The position numbers and the translations under genes were made by a program. The notes under the pieces are model-generated. The model worked only from the letters and a program-made list of their open reading frames with translations, made no database searches and had not been told where the DNA came from. Below, one piece after another: positions 34,828 through 43,466 of a DNA stretch of 64,000 bases; position 1 is the stretch's first letter; each line of letters begins with the position of its first letter. The DNA is from Mucilaginibacter sp. (GTDB lineage: Bacteria; Bacteroidota; Bacteroidia; Sphingobacteriales; Sphingobacteriaceae): positions 1 through 64,000 of the forward strand of contig JARLHA010000015.1 in assembly GCA_031292485.1 (NCBI GenBank), read 5' to 3'.

Positions 34828-35628
34828 ATGAAATTTTACCGGCACTGCTCATTGCTTTTTACCGTGTTGGTCCTTTTGTTTGTACCCAAAATCTACGGGC
34901 AACAGCACCAATTACATGATACCACCTCACGGCTGGCACACATCCAAAAATACGGCATTTTACGTATAGGCGTTCCCGGTGATTATGCCCCTTTTGCCAT
35001 CACCCGGGGCGATTCGCTTTCCGGTGCCGACATCAGGCTGGGCCGCGCACTTGCTTCAGCAATGGGCGCTAAGCCAGTATTTGTAAAAACAAGCTGGGCT
35101 AACCTGGCTGCAGATATGCGGAATGATGCCTTTGATATTGCCCTCGGCGGTATCAGCATCACACCCGAACGGGCTGCCGTCGCAAGTTTTTCTGTTTCTT
35201 ATCATTCAGGCGGAAAGACTTTCCTTTGCCGCCGGGCGGATAGTGCCCGGTTTTCAACAATCGAGGCCGTAAATAAACCTGGCGTCCGTTTGATCGAAAA
35301 CAAAGGGGGAACAAATGAATCAGTTGCGCGATCGTTATTTCCTGCCGCAACATTGCAAATATATCCTGATAATATTGGCATATTTAACGAGATAGTAGCC
35401 GGCCATGCCGATGTAATGGTAACGGATGATACCGAGGCAGACCTTAAAGCCCGGCAATATCCACAACTTTGCCGCAGCTTTGCGGGGACAATAACTAAAA
35501 GCGATAAGGCCTTATGGATTCACACGGATGCCACTTTGGTTCGCTTCGTAAATAACTGGCTGCAAAAGGAACTTGCAGAAGGAATGCCCCAACAGTGGCT
35601 AAAAGAAGCGATGGCACCTGGCCATTAA
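34828..35628 (+). CDS. Periplasmic solute-binding-fold protein, PheC-like
   Basis: 266 residues from the ATG at 34828; the 12 extra codons upstream lie before the signal peptide. Signal peptide about 1-24, then an SBP_bac_3 fold. The opening (S-R-L-x-x-I-x-x-x-G-I-L-R-I-G-V-x-G-D-Y-x-P-F), T-S-W-A-N-L-x-A-D-M and D-I-A-L-G-G-I-S-I-T-x-E-R segments match cyclohexadienyl (arogenate/prephenate) dehydratase PheC rather than transport proteins. That enzyme makes phenylalanine or phenylpyruvate in the periplasm. No ABC permease is nearby, which fits an enzyme. Confidence 0.7.
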   Translation: MKFYRHCSLLFTVLVLLFVPKIYGQQHQLHDTTSRLAHIQKYGILRIGVPGDYAPFAITRGDSLSGADIRLGRALASAMGAKPVFVKTSWANLAADMRNDAFDIALGGISITPERAAVASFSVSYHSGGKTFLCRRADSARFSTIEAVNKPGVRLIENKGGTNESVARSLFPAATLQIYPDNIGIFNEIVAGHADVMVTDDTEADLKARQYPQLCRSFAGTITKSDKALWIHTDATLVRFVNNWLQKELAEGMPQQWLKEAMAPGH

Positions 35629-35712
35629 TAAAATGAGGGTGGAAATATTTGATTGGTTTTCTAATAGAAAACCTTGTATATTTGTGATCAATAGCAATTC
35701 AGATAAATTTTC

Positions 35713-36021
35713 ATGTTTAATATCATTAACAGAAAAACATTATTGGCGTATACTGAAAAATATCCTAAGGCTAAAAATGCATTGCTCGAATGGTATTATG
35801 AATTTCTATTAAGTGATTTTAAAAACTTTCAGGAGTTGAAGGCGGTGCATGGCAATGCGAGCCTGGTGGGTGATGATCGTGTGGTTATAAATATAATGGG
35901 GAATCATTATCGCCTTGTTATACGCGTGATATTTGTTTATAAAACCATACAAATAAAATGGTTTGGAACCCACAGTGAATACAATAAGATAGATGTAGTA
36001 ACAATTAAGTTCAAAAATTAA
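35713..36021 (+). CDS. higB: HigB-type mRNA-interferase toxin
   Basis: 102 residues of the HigB_toxin (RelE-like) group. The segment V-H-G-N-A-S-L-V-G-D-D-R-V-V-I-N-I-x-G-N-H-Y-R-L and the terminal W-F-G-T-H-x-E-Y-x-K-I match the family and carry the basic and aromatic residues used for ribosome-dependent mRNA cleavage. The toxin gene comes first, with the antitoxin gene starting 4 bases later, the typical higBA order. Confidence 0.9.
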   Translation: MFNIINRKTLLAYTEKYPKAKNALLEWYYEFLLSDFKNFQELKAVHGNASLVGDDRVVINIMGNHYRLVIRVIFVYKTIQIKWFGTHSEYNKIDVVTIKFKN

Positions 36022-36025
36022 AATT

Positions 36026-36382
36026 ATGGAGCTGCAAATTATTAAAACAGAAAAAGAGTATGAGGATCTGTTGGATTGGGTTGACAACCAATTCGATTTA
36101 AATCATCCTCCGGAAAGTAAGGAAGGCGGGAAATTGCAAATTGCGTTGTTGTTGATCAAACAATATGAAGACGCTCATTATCCTGTGCCATTACCCGATC
36201 CGATGGAAATCGTACGGCAGAAAATGACAGAGAATGGCCTTATGAATAAAGACCTTGTAAACTGGATAGGAAGCAAAGGGTACGTTTCCGCATTGCTTAG
36301 TGGCAAAAAACCGCTTACTTTACGGATTGCTAAAGTATTGCACAAAAAGCTGGGCATCCCGGCCGAGGTGCTTTTAGCCTGA
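36026..36382 (+). CDS. higA: HigA-type antitoxin
   Basis: 118 residues. The N-terminal half is helical and acidic, and the C-terminal half (about 62-118) is an XRE-like helix-turn-helix (M-N-K-D-L-V...S-A-L-L-S-G-K-K-P-L-T-L-R-I-A). The start G-K-L-Q-I-A-L-L-L-I-K-x-Y-E region is characteristic of the longer HigA group. It should neutralise HigB and autorepress the operon. A hairpin follows the gene. Confidence 0.9.
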   Translation: MELQIIKTEKEYEDLLDWVDNQFDLNHPPESKEGGKLQIALLLIKQYEDAHYPVPLPDPMEIVRQKMTENGLMNKDLVNWIGSKGYVSALLSGKKPLTLRIAKVLHKKLGIPAEVLLA

Positions 36383-36393
36383 TATTATTTCCC

Positions 36394-36411
36394 ATCCGCA
36401 AAACGGATTTT
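36394..36411 (+). terminator. Short hairpin after higA
   Basis: ATCCG-CAAAA-CGGAT followed by TTT; a weak terminator between higA and rlmF. Confidence 0.35.
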
Positions 36412-36423
36412 AAAACTCATTTC

Positions 36424-37383
36424 ATGCCTTCAGTTCCAAAACAACAACCCGCCGAAAAAGAAAACCTGCACCCCCGTAATTCGCACCGGCAAGGGTATGA
36501 TTTTAAGCAGTTGATGAAAGGTACGCCCGAACTGCGCCGCTTTGTTAAGCTGAACCAGTTTGATACGGAATCCATCAATTTTAGCGACCCTGATGCGGTG
36601 AAAGTGCTTAATAAGGCTTTATTAAAACAGTTTTACGGCGTCAATAGCTGGGACATTCCGGCAGGGTATCTTTGCCCCCCAATACCGGGAAGGGCAGATT
36701 ATCTCCACTATGCCGCTGACCTGTTAGCCGAAATAAACAATGGCGAAATCTCCCGGGGTAAAAAAATAAATGTGCTGGATATTGGCGTCGGCGCTAATTG
36801 CGTCTATCCCTTAATTGGCGCCAGTGTGTACGGCTGGCGGTTTGTGGGAACGGATATTGATCCGGCGGCCATCAGGGCGGCCAAAGAAATCCTGGCAGCA
36901 AATGAGGGGCTTAAGGATAAGATCATTTTCCGTTTACAAACCAATAAAGCCAATATTTTTAAAGGAATTATAAAAGAAGGCGAGGGTTTTGACATTACTA
37001 TTTGTAACCCGCCCTTCCACGCATCCTTACAGGAAGCACAGCTGTCTGCCGCTACCAAATGGAAAAAATTGGGGATAGCCAAACAAAACGCAGCCTTAAA
37101 CTTCGGCGGACAGAAAACGGAGCTATGGTGTTATGGCGGCGAAGCCGGATTTATACGCCGCATGGTGGAGCAAAGCGCCCTGGTGGCGCAGCAGTGTTTG
37201 TGGTTTTCGACCCTGGTTTCCAAAAAAGATACGCTTCCTGTTATTTATAAAGCACTGAAAGCAGTAAATGCGCTGGATGTAAAAACTATCAGCATGATGC
37301 ATGGGCAAAAAACAAGCCGAATAGTGGCCTGGACATTTTTAACCCCGGCAGAACAAGCGGACTGGCGGAAGAAATTTTGGTAA
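36424..37383 (+). CDS. rlmF: 23S rRNA m6A1618 methyltransferase RlmF
   Basis: 319 residues. It methylates N6 of A1618 in 23S rRNA using S-adenosylmethionine. Visible signatures: L-H-P-R-N at 15-19, N-x-W-D-I-P-x-G-x-L-C-P-P-I-P-G-R-A-D-Y around 74-93, SAM-binding L-D-I-G-V-G at 118-123 and the catalytic N-P-P-F at 195-198. Length and motif order are standard. It follows the toxin-antitoxin pair by 41 bases but is functionally unrelated. Confidence 0.95.
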   Translation: MPSVPKQQPAEKENLHPRNSHRQGYDFKQLMKGTPELRRFVKLNQFDTESINFSDPDAVKVLNKALLKQFYGVNSWDIPAGYLCPPIPGRADYLHYAADLLAEINNGEISRGKKINVLDIGVGANCVYPLIGASVYGWRFVGTDIDPAAIRAAKEILAANEGLKDKIIFRLQTNKANIFKGIIKEGEGFDITICNPPFHASLQEAQLSAATKWKKLGIAKQNAALNFGGQKTELWCYGGEAGFIRRMVEQSALVAQQCLWFSTLVSKKDTLPVIYKALKAVNALDVKTISMMHGQKTSRIVAWTFLTPAEQADWRKKFW

Positions 37384-37506
37384 AAGGCCTGTTTTATACG
37401 ATTTTCAATCATTCCTATTATTTGAATTTTGCAAACAACCGATTGATATTTGCAAATACCCCGCCTGGTTTTTGCTGCATCTTTGTATCATAGAAAATCA
37501 AACAAA

Positions 37507-38232
37507 ATGAAACTATCAAATAACAAAATACTGATCACAGGCGGAGCAAGCGGTATCGGCCTGGGGCTTACTGAAAGATTTATACAGGAAAACAACACCG
37601 TAATTATATGTGGCAGGCGCGAATCGGTTTTAAAAGAAGTTGCTGAAAAATATCCGTCAGTAATCACAAAAGTTTGCGATTTGGGTGTTGAAACGGAGCG
37701 CGTTGAATTATACAATTGGGTAGCCGCAAACCATCCTGATTTAAATGTACTGGTAAACAACGCGGGCATACAACAATGGATGGACATCAGCGATAATAAT
37801 TTCTTTCAGCGTGCTAAAGACGAGATTACCACAAATATTGAAGCTCCCGTTCACCTGACAGGCCTTTTCAGCAATTTGCCATCTTTGAATACGATCATCA
37901 ATGTAAGCTCAGGCCTGGCTTTTGTGCAGTTTGCCAAAGTGCCGGTATATTGTGCCACCAAAGCATTCTTTCATTCATTTACGCTGTCATCGCGCTACTT
38001 GCTAAAAGCAAAAAATATTGAGGTTATCGAATTGATCCCGCCTGCGCTTAATACAGATCTTGGCGGCAAAGGCCTGCATGATACACAACCCCCGGTAAGC
38101 GATTTTATCGATGCCGTTTTTGCGCAGTTAAAGGAAGGAAAAACCGAAATTACCTTCGGCTTTAGCGCTGCAATGGCCAATGGAACACAGGAGGAAATAC
38201 AGGCTGCATTTAACCGGCTGAACCCAGCTTAA
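37507..38232 (+). CDS. Short-chain dehydrogenase (DltE-like)
   Basis: 241 residues from the ATG at 37507; the frame extends upstream, but those residues do not belong to the family. T-G-G-A-S-G-I-G at 11-18, N-N-A-G at 84-87, Ser135, Tyr148 and Lys152 (Y-C-A-T-K). The later part matches the DltE/short oxidoreductase group. A palindrome ATTTGCAAAT lies about 50 bases upstream, in the presumed promoter, and could be an operator. Confidence 0.88.
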   Translation: MKLSNNKILITGGASGIGLGLTERFIQENNTVIICGRRESVLKEVAEKYPSVITKVCDLGVETERVELYNWVAANHPDLNVLVNNAGIQQWMDISDNNFFQRAKDEITTNIEAPVHLTGLFSNLPSLNTIINVSSGLAFVQFAKVPVYCATKAFFHSFTLSSRYLLKAKNIEVIELIPPALNTDLGGKGLHDTQPPVSDFIDAVFAQLKEGKTEITFGFSAAMANGTQEEIQAAFNRLNPA

Positions 38233-38340
38233 TAGCATTAGCAGAAATAAACAAACTTTTTGTGCCTGATCAAAATGGGAACAATCGGCATGATTTTGTG
38301 TTTAATTGACTTATAATTGTAAGTAAACAATTTGCAGCTT

Positions 38341-40059
38341 ATGTTAAACAACAATGCACGGGTAACTAAATTAAAGGGACGCTTTTTTTTGAAAAAGTAT
38401 TGGAGTTTATTTTTGACATTGGCGGGTGTATACCCGCTTTTGTCGTTTACAGCTATAGGCAAGCACCCTGTAATAGTCGCTAAACCCGATGATCATCCCA
38501 AAATAGTAAACATCGTAAATTTTATCCGGCTGCTGGAACCCCGTGACCCAAAGATCACCGAAGACGTACTTTATCAAACGGTGGTAAAACAGGTGGAGAT
38601 GATGAAAAAGTATAAGCTTGGCGGTACTTTTTTGTTGCAATACGATGCCCTGCTTGATCCCCGTTATCAAAAGCTGTTAAAAGGCTTGCCGCGGGATTCC
38701 TATGAAATCGGCGCATGGTGGGAAATTCCGCAGCCACTGGTCGAACGTGCCGGTTTAAAATGGCGCGGACGTTATCCCTGGGACTGGCGGGCAAATATCG
38801 GCTTCTCAACAGGATATACCCCTGCCGAGCGCGAAAAGTTGACCGATGTGTACATGCATGATTTTAAAAGGATCTTTGGGTACTACCCCAAGTCGGTAGC
38901 GTCGTGGTTTATTGACGCGCATACGCTTAATTATATGTATCAAAAATATCATATCGTAGCGTCGGCCAATTGCAAAGACCAATACGGTACCGATGGCTAT
39001 ACCTTATGGGGCGGCTATTGGAACCAGGCTTATTATCCCAGTAAAATTAATTCGTATATGCCGGCCCAGGATGAGGCCAGCCAGATCCCTGTTCCCATTT
39101 TCAGGATGCTGGGCAGCGATCCCATCAGGCAGTATGATAATGGACTGGGCAGCACCAGGCAGGGCGTTACCACGCTTGAACCGGTATATGAACATGCCGG
39201 CGGCGATTCAACCTGGGTAAACTGGTTCTTTAAAGAATTTATTAATGGTGCATCGATGGAATTTGCCTATACACAGGCCGGGCAGGAAAACTCATTTACC
39301 TGGGATGCCATGGCAAAAGGGTTTGAAATACAAATGCCCCTGATTGCACGGTTAAAGGCCGGGCACAAAATAAAAGTTGAAACGCTGGCCGCATCTGGTA
39401 TGTGGTTCAGGAAAAAATATAAAGTAACGCCGGCAACATCAGTAACGGTAACCAAAGATATTGACGGCAGTAATCTTAAAACGGTTTGGTTTGACAGCAG
39501 GTTTTACCGGGCCAATTTGCTTTGGGAAAACAATACCCTAAAATTCAGGGATATTCATTTGTTTAATGAAAAATTCCCTTCAGTTTACGAAACGCAAGCA
39601 GCTACTTCAAACGAATGCACATTTTTTACACTGCCGTTAGTTGATGGCTATATCTGGAGCTCGCCGGGAAAGATTGCAGGGCTCAGCTTTAAGGCCATGA
39701 AGGATGGAAAAGAAATTTTGCTGCAAGGAAAGGACCTATTGGTAGATGATTCTACTCCCGGCAAACTGAAAATCGCCTGGCCCTTAACCTCTTTTGATGC
39801 AACGCTTAAAATTGAGTTGACCGGACAGCAGATGAAAATTACAGTTTCAGGGGATGGCTCCGCTGACTGGTTTCTGGACCTGGCAACCGGAGTCCATATT
39901 AAACTGCCTTTTGAAAACATCTCCGCGCATACTATCAATGCCCGGTTTGAGGGTATGAAATACAGCATAACTGCCCGGGCAGGTTCTTTCTCAACACCCG
40001 GTAATGGTTCGGTTCTCAGAATGCATCCGGAAAAGAATTCGTTAATATTAAAACTTTAG
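38341..40059 (+). CDS. Large exported protein, possible carbohydrate-active enzyme
   Basis: 572 residues from the ATG at 38341. A hydrophobic segment at about 21-36 is a signal peptide or anchor behind a basic N-terminus. Residues about 50-320 look like an alpha/beta barrel or deacetylase-like fold (repeated W-W, D-x-H and aromatic motifs, e.g. S-W-F-I-D-A-H-T), and residues about 340-570 look like a beta-sandwich. The next gene is a phosphorylase homologue, so a role in glycan turnover is plausible. I do not recognise the family and no catalytic residue can be named. Confidence 0.7.
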   Translation: MLNNNARVTKLKGRFFLKKYWSLFLTLAGVYPLLSFTAIGKHPVIVAKPDDHPKIVNIVNFIRLLEPRDPKITEDVLYQTVVKQVEMMKKYKLGGTFLLQYDALLDPRYQKLLKGLPRDSYEIGAWWEIPQPLVERAGLKWRGRYPWDWRANIGFSTGYTPAEREKLTDVYMHDFKRIFGYYPKSVASWFIDAHTLNYMYQKYHIVASANCKDQYGTDGYTLWGGYWNQAYYPSKINSYMPAQDEASQIPVPIFRMLGSDPIRQYDNGLGSTRQGVTTLEPVYEHAGGDSTWVNWFFKEFINGASMEFAYTQAGQENSFTWDAMAKGFEIQMPLIARLKAGHKIKVETLAASGMWFRKKYKVTPATSVTVTKDIDGSNLKTVWFDSRFYRANLLWENNTLKFRDIHLFNEKFPSVYETQAATSNECTFFTLPLVDGYIWSSPGKIAGLSFKAMKDGKEILLQGKDLLVDDSTPGKLKIAWPLTSFDATLKIELTGQQMKITVSGDGSADWFLDLATGVHIKLPFENISAHTINARFEGMKYSITARAGSFSTPGNGSVLRMHPEKNSLILKL

Positions 40060-40201
40060 GGGCGGCTTTTACTTTATATTAACGCATGTTATTGATAGTT
40101 AAAATACTTTAGTCAAAGTTTTAATCAGAAATTAAGCGCTTGCATTGGTTTAAAGTGTCGTTTATATATCATAATATTGCCCGAAAAAAAACACTTATTT
40201 T

Positions 40202-41851
40202 ATGCTATCTAACGATGAAATCTTCGGCTACGCAGCTGATCCAAAATATAATAAAGCAGTTGCCTACTTCTCCATGGAGTTTGCCATCGACCAGGCGCTA
40301 AAGATCTATAGCGGCGGTTTGGGCTTTTTAGCCGGTTCGCATTTACGGAGTGCTTACGAACTGAAACAAAATACCGTGGGCATAGGGATGTTATGGAAGT
40401 ATGGTTATTACGACCAGTTTCGAGAGATGAATGCTGATATGAAGCCCATGTATGTTGAAAAACAATACGCCTTTTTACAGGATACCGGCATTATGTTCAC
40501 CGTACCTGTGCATGATTCGCCTGTACATGTAAAGGCCTATTTGTTAAAGCCTGAAACGTTTGGTTCCGCGCCTTTATTTTTGCTGACCACCAACCTGAAC
40601 GAAAATGATGAAGCCTCGCGTTCTATTACTTACCGTCTTTATGATTCTAACGAAGCGACGCGCATTGCGCAGTCCATTATATTAGGTATCGGCGGCGCCA
40701 TGTTGCTGGATATACTTGGATTAGAGCGGGATATTTACCATATGAACGAGGGCCATTCGCTGCCCCTGAATTTCTACCTGTATTCAAAATATCAAAATTT
40801 GGATGAGGTTAAAAAACGGGTGGTATTTACCACACATACACCCGAAGCTGCCGGTAATGAATCGCACCGCTATGACCTGCTAAAAGAGATGTCGTTTTTT
40901 TATCACCTGCAATCGCACGAGGTAAAGCATATCTTAGGAATGGATGGCGATTACCTTAATTATACGGTTGCTGCTTTGAAATTTGCACATAAAGCCAACG
41001 GGGTATCCAAAATGCATGCCGGAGTAGCCCGGGATATGTGGAAAGATAATAAGGGGATCTGCGATATTATTGCGATAACCAACGCGCAAAATAAAACCTA
41101 CTGGAAGGATGAGCAGCTGGAAAAAGCCCTGGCCGGAAAATCAGACGCAGCTATTGCAGCCCGTAAAAAGGAAATGAAAAAAGACCTTTTTAAAGTAGTG
41201 GCTGACCAATGCGGAAAAATTTTTGATGAAAATGTGCTCACCATTGTTTGGGCGAGGCGTTTTGCGGGCTACAAACGCGCCGACCTGATGATGCGCGATT
41301 GGGACAGGTTCATCAAAATGATATTTAACAGCGAACACCCGGTACAGGTGATCTGGGCGGGGAAACCGTACCCCGAAGATTTAGGTGCGATAGAACAGTT
41401 TAACCAGATCATCCGCAGGGCCAAACCATTGGCCAATTGCGCGGTGCTCACCGGGTATGAACTTGGGCTGTCGGCGCTTGTAAAAAAGGGCTCGGATGTT
41501 TGGCTGAACAACCCAAGCATGTACCGCGAGGCTTCCGGCACCAGTGGCATGACGGCTGCATTTAATGGCAGTATCAACCTGTCATTACCCGATGGATGGG
41601 TGCCCGAATTTGCCGTTGACCAGGTAAATAGTTTTGTGATACAGCCCGCAACACAAGGCCTTTGGCACGATGAAACTAATCATATTGAGGCTAAAAATCT
41701 GATGGATACGCTTGAAAATGTAGTGTTGCCAATGTACTATGAAGATAAAAAGAAATGGCACGCCATCATCAGAAAAGCTGCCGCCGATGTCGTTCCTGAA
41801 TTTGATTCGGGCCGTATGGTGGATGAGTATTACGGGAAAATGTATAACTAA
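40202..41851 (+). CDS. Short GT35 alpha-glucan phosphorylase homologue without the PLP lysine
   Basis: 549 residues, much shorter than the 800 or more of GlgP. The family hallmarks are clear: A-Y-F-S-M-E-F...I-Y-S-G-G-L-G-F-L-A-G at 21-43, H-M-N-E-G-H-S, W-A-R-R-F-A-G-Y-K-R, W-A-G-K-P-Y-P-E-D and D-V-W-L-N-N-P. The active-site block E-A-S-G-T-S-G-M-x-A-A-x-N-G has Thr451 where phosphorylases carry the lysine that forms the pyridoxal-phosphate Schiff base (codon ACG at 41552-41554). It therefore probably cannot bind PLP normally. It may be a PLP-independent transferase, a glucan-binding protein or an inactive member. Confidence 0.85.
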   Translation: MLSNDEIFGYAADPKYNKAVAYFSMEFAIDQALKIYSGGLGFLAGSHLRSAYELKQNTVGIGMLWKYGYYDQFREMNADMKPMYVEKQYAFLQDTGIMFTVPVHDSPVHVKAYLLKPETFGSAPLFLLTTNLNENDEASRSITYRLYDSNEATRIAQSIILGIGGAMLLDILGLERDIYHMNEGHSLPLNFYLYSKYQNLDEVKKRVVFTTHTPEAAGNESHRYDLLKEMSFFYHLQSHEVKHILGMDGDYLNYTVAALKFAHKANGVSKMHAGVARDMWKDNKGICDIIAITNAQNKTYWKDEQLEKALAGKSDAAIAARKKEMKKDLFKVVADQCGKIFDENVLTIVWARRFAGYKRADLMMRDWDRFIKMIFNSEHPVQVIWAGKPYPEDLGAIEQFNQIIRRAKPLANCAVLTGYELGLSALVKKGSDVWLNNPSMYREASGTSGMTAAFNGSINLSLPDGWVPEFAVDQVNSFVIQPATQGLWHDETNHIEAKNLMDTLENVVLPMYYEDKKKWHAIIRKAAADVVPEFDSGRMVDEYYGKMYN

Positions 41852-41868
41852 ACTATAAAATGAAGAAG

Positions 41869-41979
41869 AGCCTTTAGTCGGCAGGGAAATCGTGTTTAGA
41901 ATCAAGCCGCGGGAGGGGGCTCCGGGAGAGCCGCCTTTTTTAAAGCGATTTCCCTGCTTTTGTCGGAAGATTAAAGGCT
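41869..41979. repeat. Structured palindromic element after the GT35 gene
   Basis: Nested complementarity: AGCCTTTA (41869-41876) with TAAAGGCT (41972-41979), GCAGGGAAATCG (41881-41892) with CGATTTCCCTGC (41946-41957), and an inner GGCTC-CGGGA-GAGCC hairpin at 41918-41932 followed by CCGCC and Ts. The inner hairpin could terminate the upstream gene; the whole resembles a BIME. Confidence 0.65.
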
Positions 41980-42063
41980 TTTTGTCGAATTTTTTCTACC
42001 TTGCCTTATTAACCAATTGCCAACACGCTAAGTAATCCAGGACTAGCCGGACCAATATCGTTT

Positions 42064-43278
42064 ATGAAAAAAGGGGCATACCTGTTATTTTTAATAATTG
42101 TGGCCATAGTTTGCTGCCGCAAGCCCTATAACCCACCGGCAATAAGTGCCCCCAATGGTTACCTGGTAGTGGAAGGCGTGATCAATAGCGGCTCCGATTC
42201 AACTTTTATTAATCTTAGCCATACCGTTAATGTTGCTAGTAAAGTCACCGTAAATCCGATTTTAAATGCTACGGTTACTGTTGAGGGCGATCAAAATACT
42301 TCATATCCGTTAATAGAAATGAGTAATGGCAAATATAGCTGTGCGGGTTTAAACCTGGATAATTCGCACCGCTATCGTTTACGCATAAAAACAGCTGATA
42401 ATAAACAATACCTGTCAGACTATATGGCGGTATTAAACTCGCCGCCGATTGACAGCGTAAGTTACGACACCCAGGGCACCGTTTTCAGCCCTGGGTTAAA
42501 TGTTTATGTAAGCTCGCACGACCCAAACAACAGCGTGGTTTACTACCGCTGGGATTACCAGGAAACATGGATCTTTCATGCAAATTTTTCTTCCTTTTTC
42601 AAATCAAATGGCGACACCGTATTGGGCAGAGATTTGCTTAACGATAACATCACTTATTGCTGGCGAAGTGATACTGCAAGTACAATTTTATTAGGGTCGA
42701 CAGCTAAATTATCAAAGGACGTAGTTGATAAGCAGCCTTTGATTTCTATTGAATCTTCTTCAGAGAAAGTGGGGGATGAATACAGCATCCTGGTACGGCA
42801 ATATGCCTTAACAGCCGATGCCTATACTTTTTATACCAACCTTAAAAAGAATACAGAGCAATTGGGAAGTATTTTTGACGCACAGCCCTCGCAGCTTATC
42901 GGGAATTTACATTCGGTTACCAACCCGTCAGACCTTGTTATTGGTTATGTGAGCGTTGGCAGCACATCAAGCCAGCGGATCTTTATCACCAACAAGCAGT
43001 TGCCCGGCTGGCATACGGTCCCACTTTATTCCGATTCGGTATGTATGCTTGCGTTTGGCCCGAATGCGCCCTGTTGTTATTATGTATATCCCCCCGGCCC
43101 GCCAAACCAGGTTGATGCCTATATCAATTATTTGAAAAACAACGACGCTGACCCGTTAATCCCCATTAATGCAATTGGTATACCAGGCCACCCGCCCATA
43201 GGCTACACCGCATCCGAAAGAAAATGCGTGGACTGCACCTTAAGAGGCTCCAATAAAAAGCCAGCCTTCTGGAAATAA
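42064..43278 (+). CDS. DUF4249-type lipoprotein
   Basis: 404 residues, lipobox Cys17/Cys18 (I-V-C-C). The opening L-V-V-E-G-V-I-N-S-G-S-D-S-T-F-I-N-L-S and the N-A-T-V-T-V-E-G...Y-x-L-R-I-K-T-A-D-N-K-x-Y-x-S-D segments match DUF4249, an outer-membrane lipoprotein family usually paired with a TonB-dependent receptor. Here the downstream partner is instead a DUF5686-type protein, separated by a terminator. Two cysteine pairs near the C-terminus (C-C-Y-Y, C-V-D-C) may form disulfides. Confidence 0.85.
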   Translation: MKKGAYLLFLIIVAIVCCRKPYNPPAISAPNGYLVVEGVINSGSDSTFINLSHTVNVASKVTVNPILNATVTVEGDQNTSYPLIEMSNGKYSCAGLNLDNSHRYRLRIKTADNKQYLSDYMAVLNSPPIDSVSYDTQGTVFSPGLNVYVSSHDPNNSVVYYRWDYQETWIFHANFSSFFKSNGDTVLGRDLLNDNITYCWRSDTASTILLGSTAKLSKDVVDKQPLISIESSSEKVGDEYSILVRQYALTADAYTFYTNLKKNTEQLGSIFDAQPSQLIGNLHSVTNPSDLVIGYVSVGSTSSQRIFITNKQLPGWHTVPLYSDSVCMLAFGPNAPCCYYVYPPGPPNQVDAYINYLKNNDADPLIPINAIGIPGHPPIGYTASERKCVDCTLRGSNKKPAFWK

Positions 43279-43288
43279 AAAAGATTCC

Positions 43289-43311
43289 AAACAGCAGATC
43301 TGCTGTTTTTC
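43289..43311 (+). terminator. Terminator after the DUF4249 gene
   Basis: AAACAGCA-GATC-TGCTGTTT stem followed by Ts. Confidence 0.8.
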
Positions 43312-43466
43312 TTTTATTTATGATGGGTATCAGTTTTATCGCTGCCCGCGATCATATTAAAACAATCGTTATTGAAAGTACTTTGTAATGATAAAGCGAA
43401 GCCGTTTATAACGTGCCGGTTTTTTTCCTGGTTTTAGATTCGGTTTAGGCTCTTTATCATTAACTC

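Noticed and set aside
34828..35628. ABC transporter amino-acid-binding protein
   Set aside because: No permease or ATPase is adjacent and the conserved segments follow PheC more closely.
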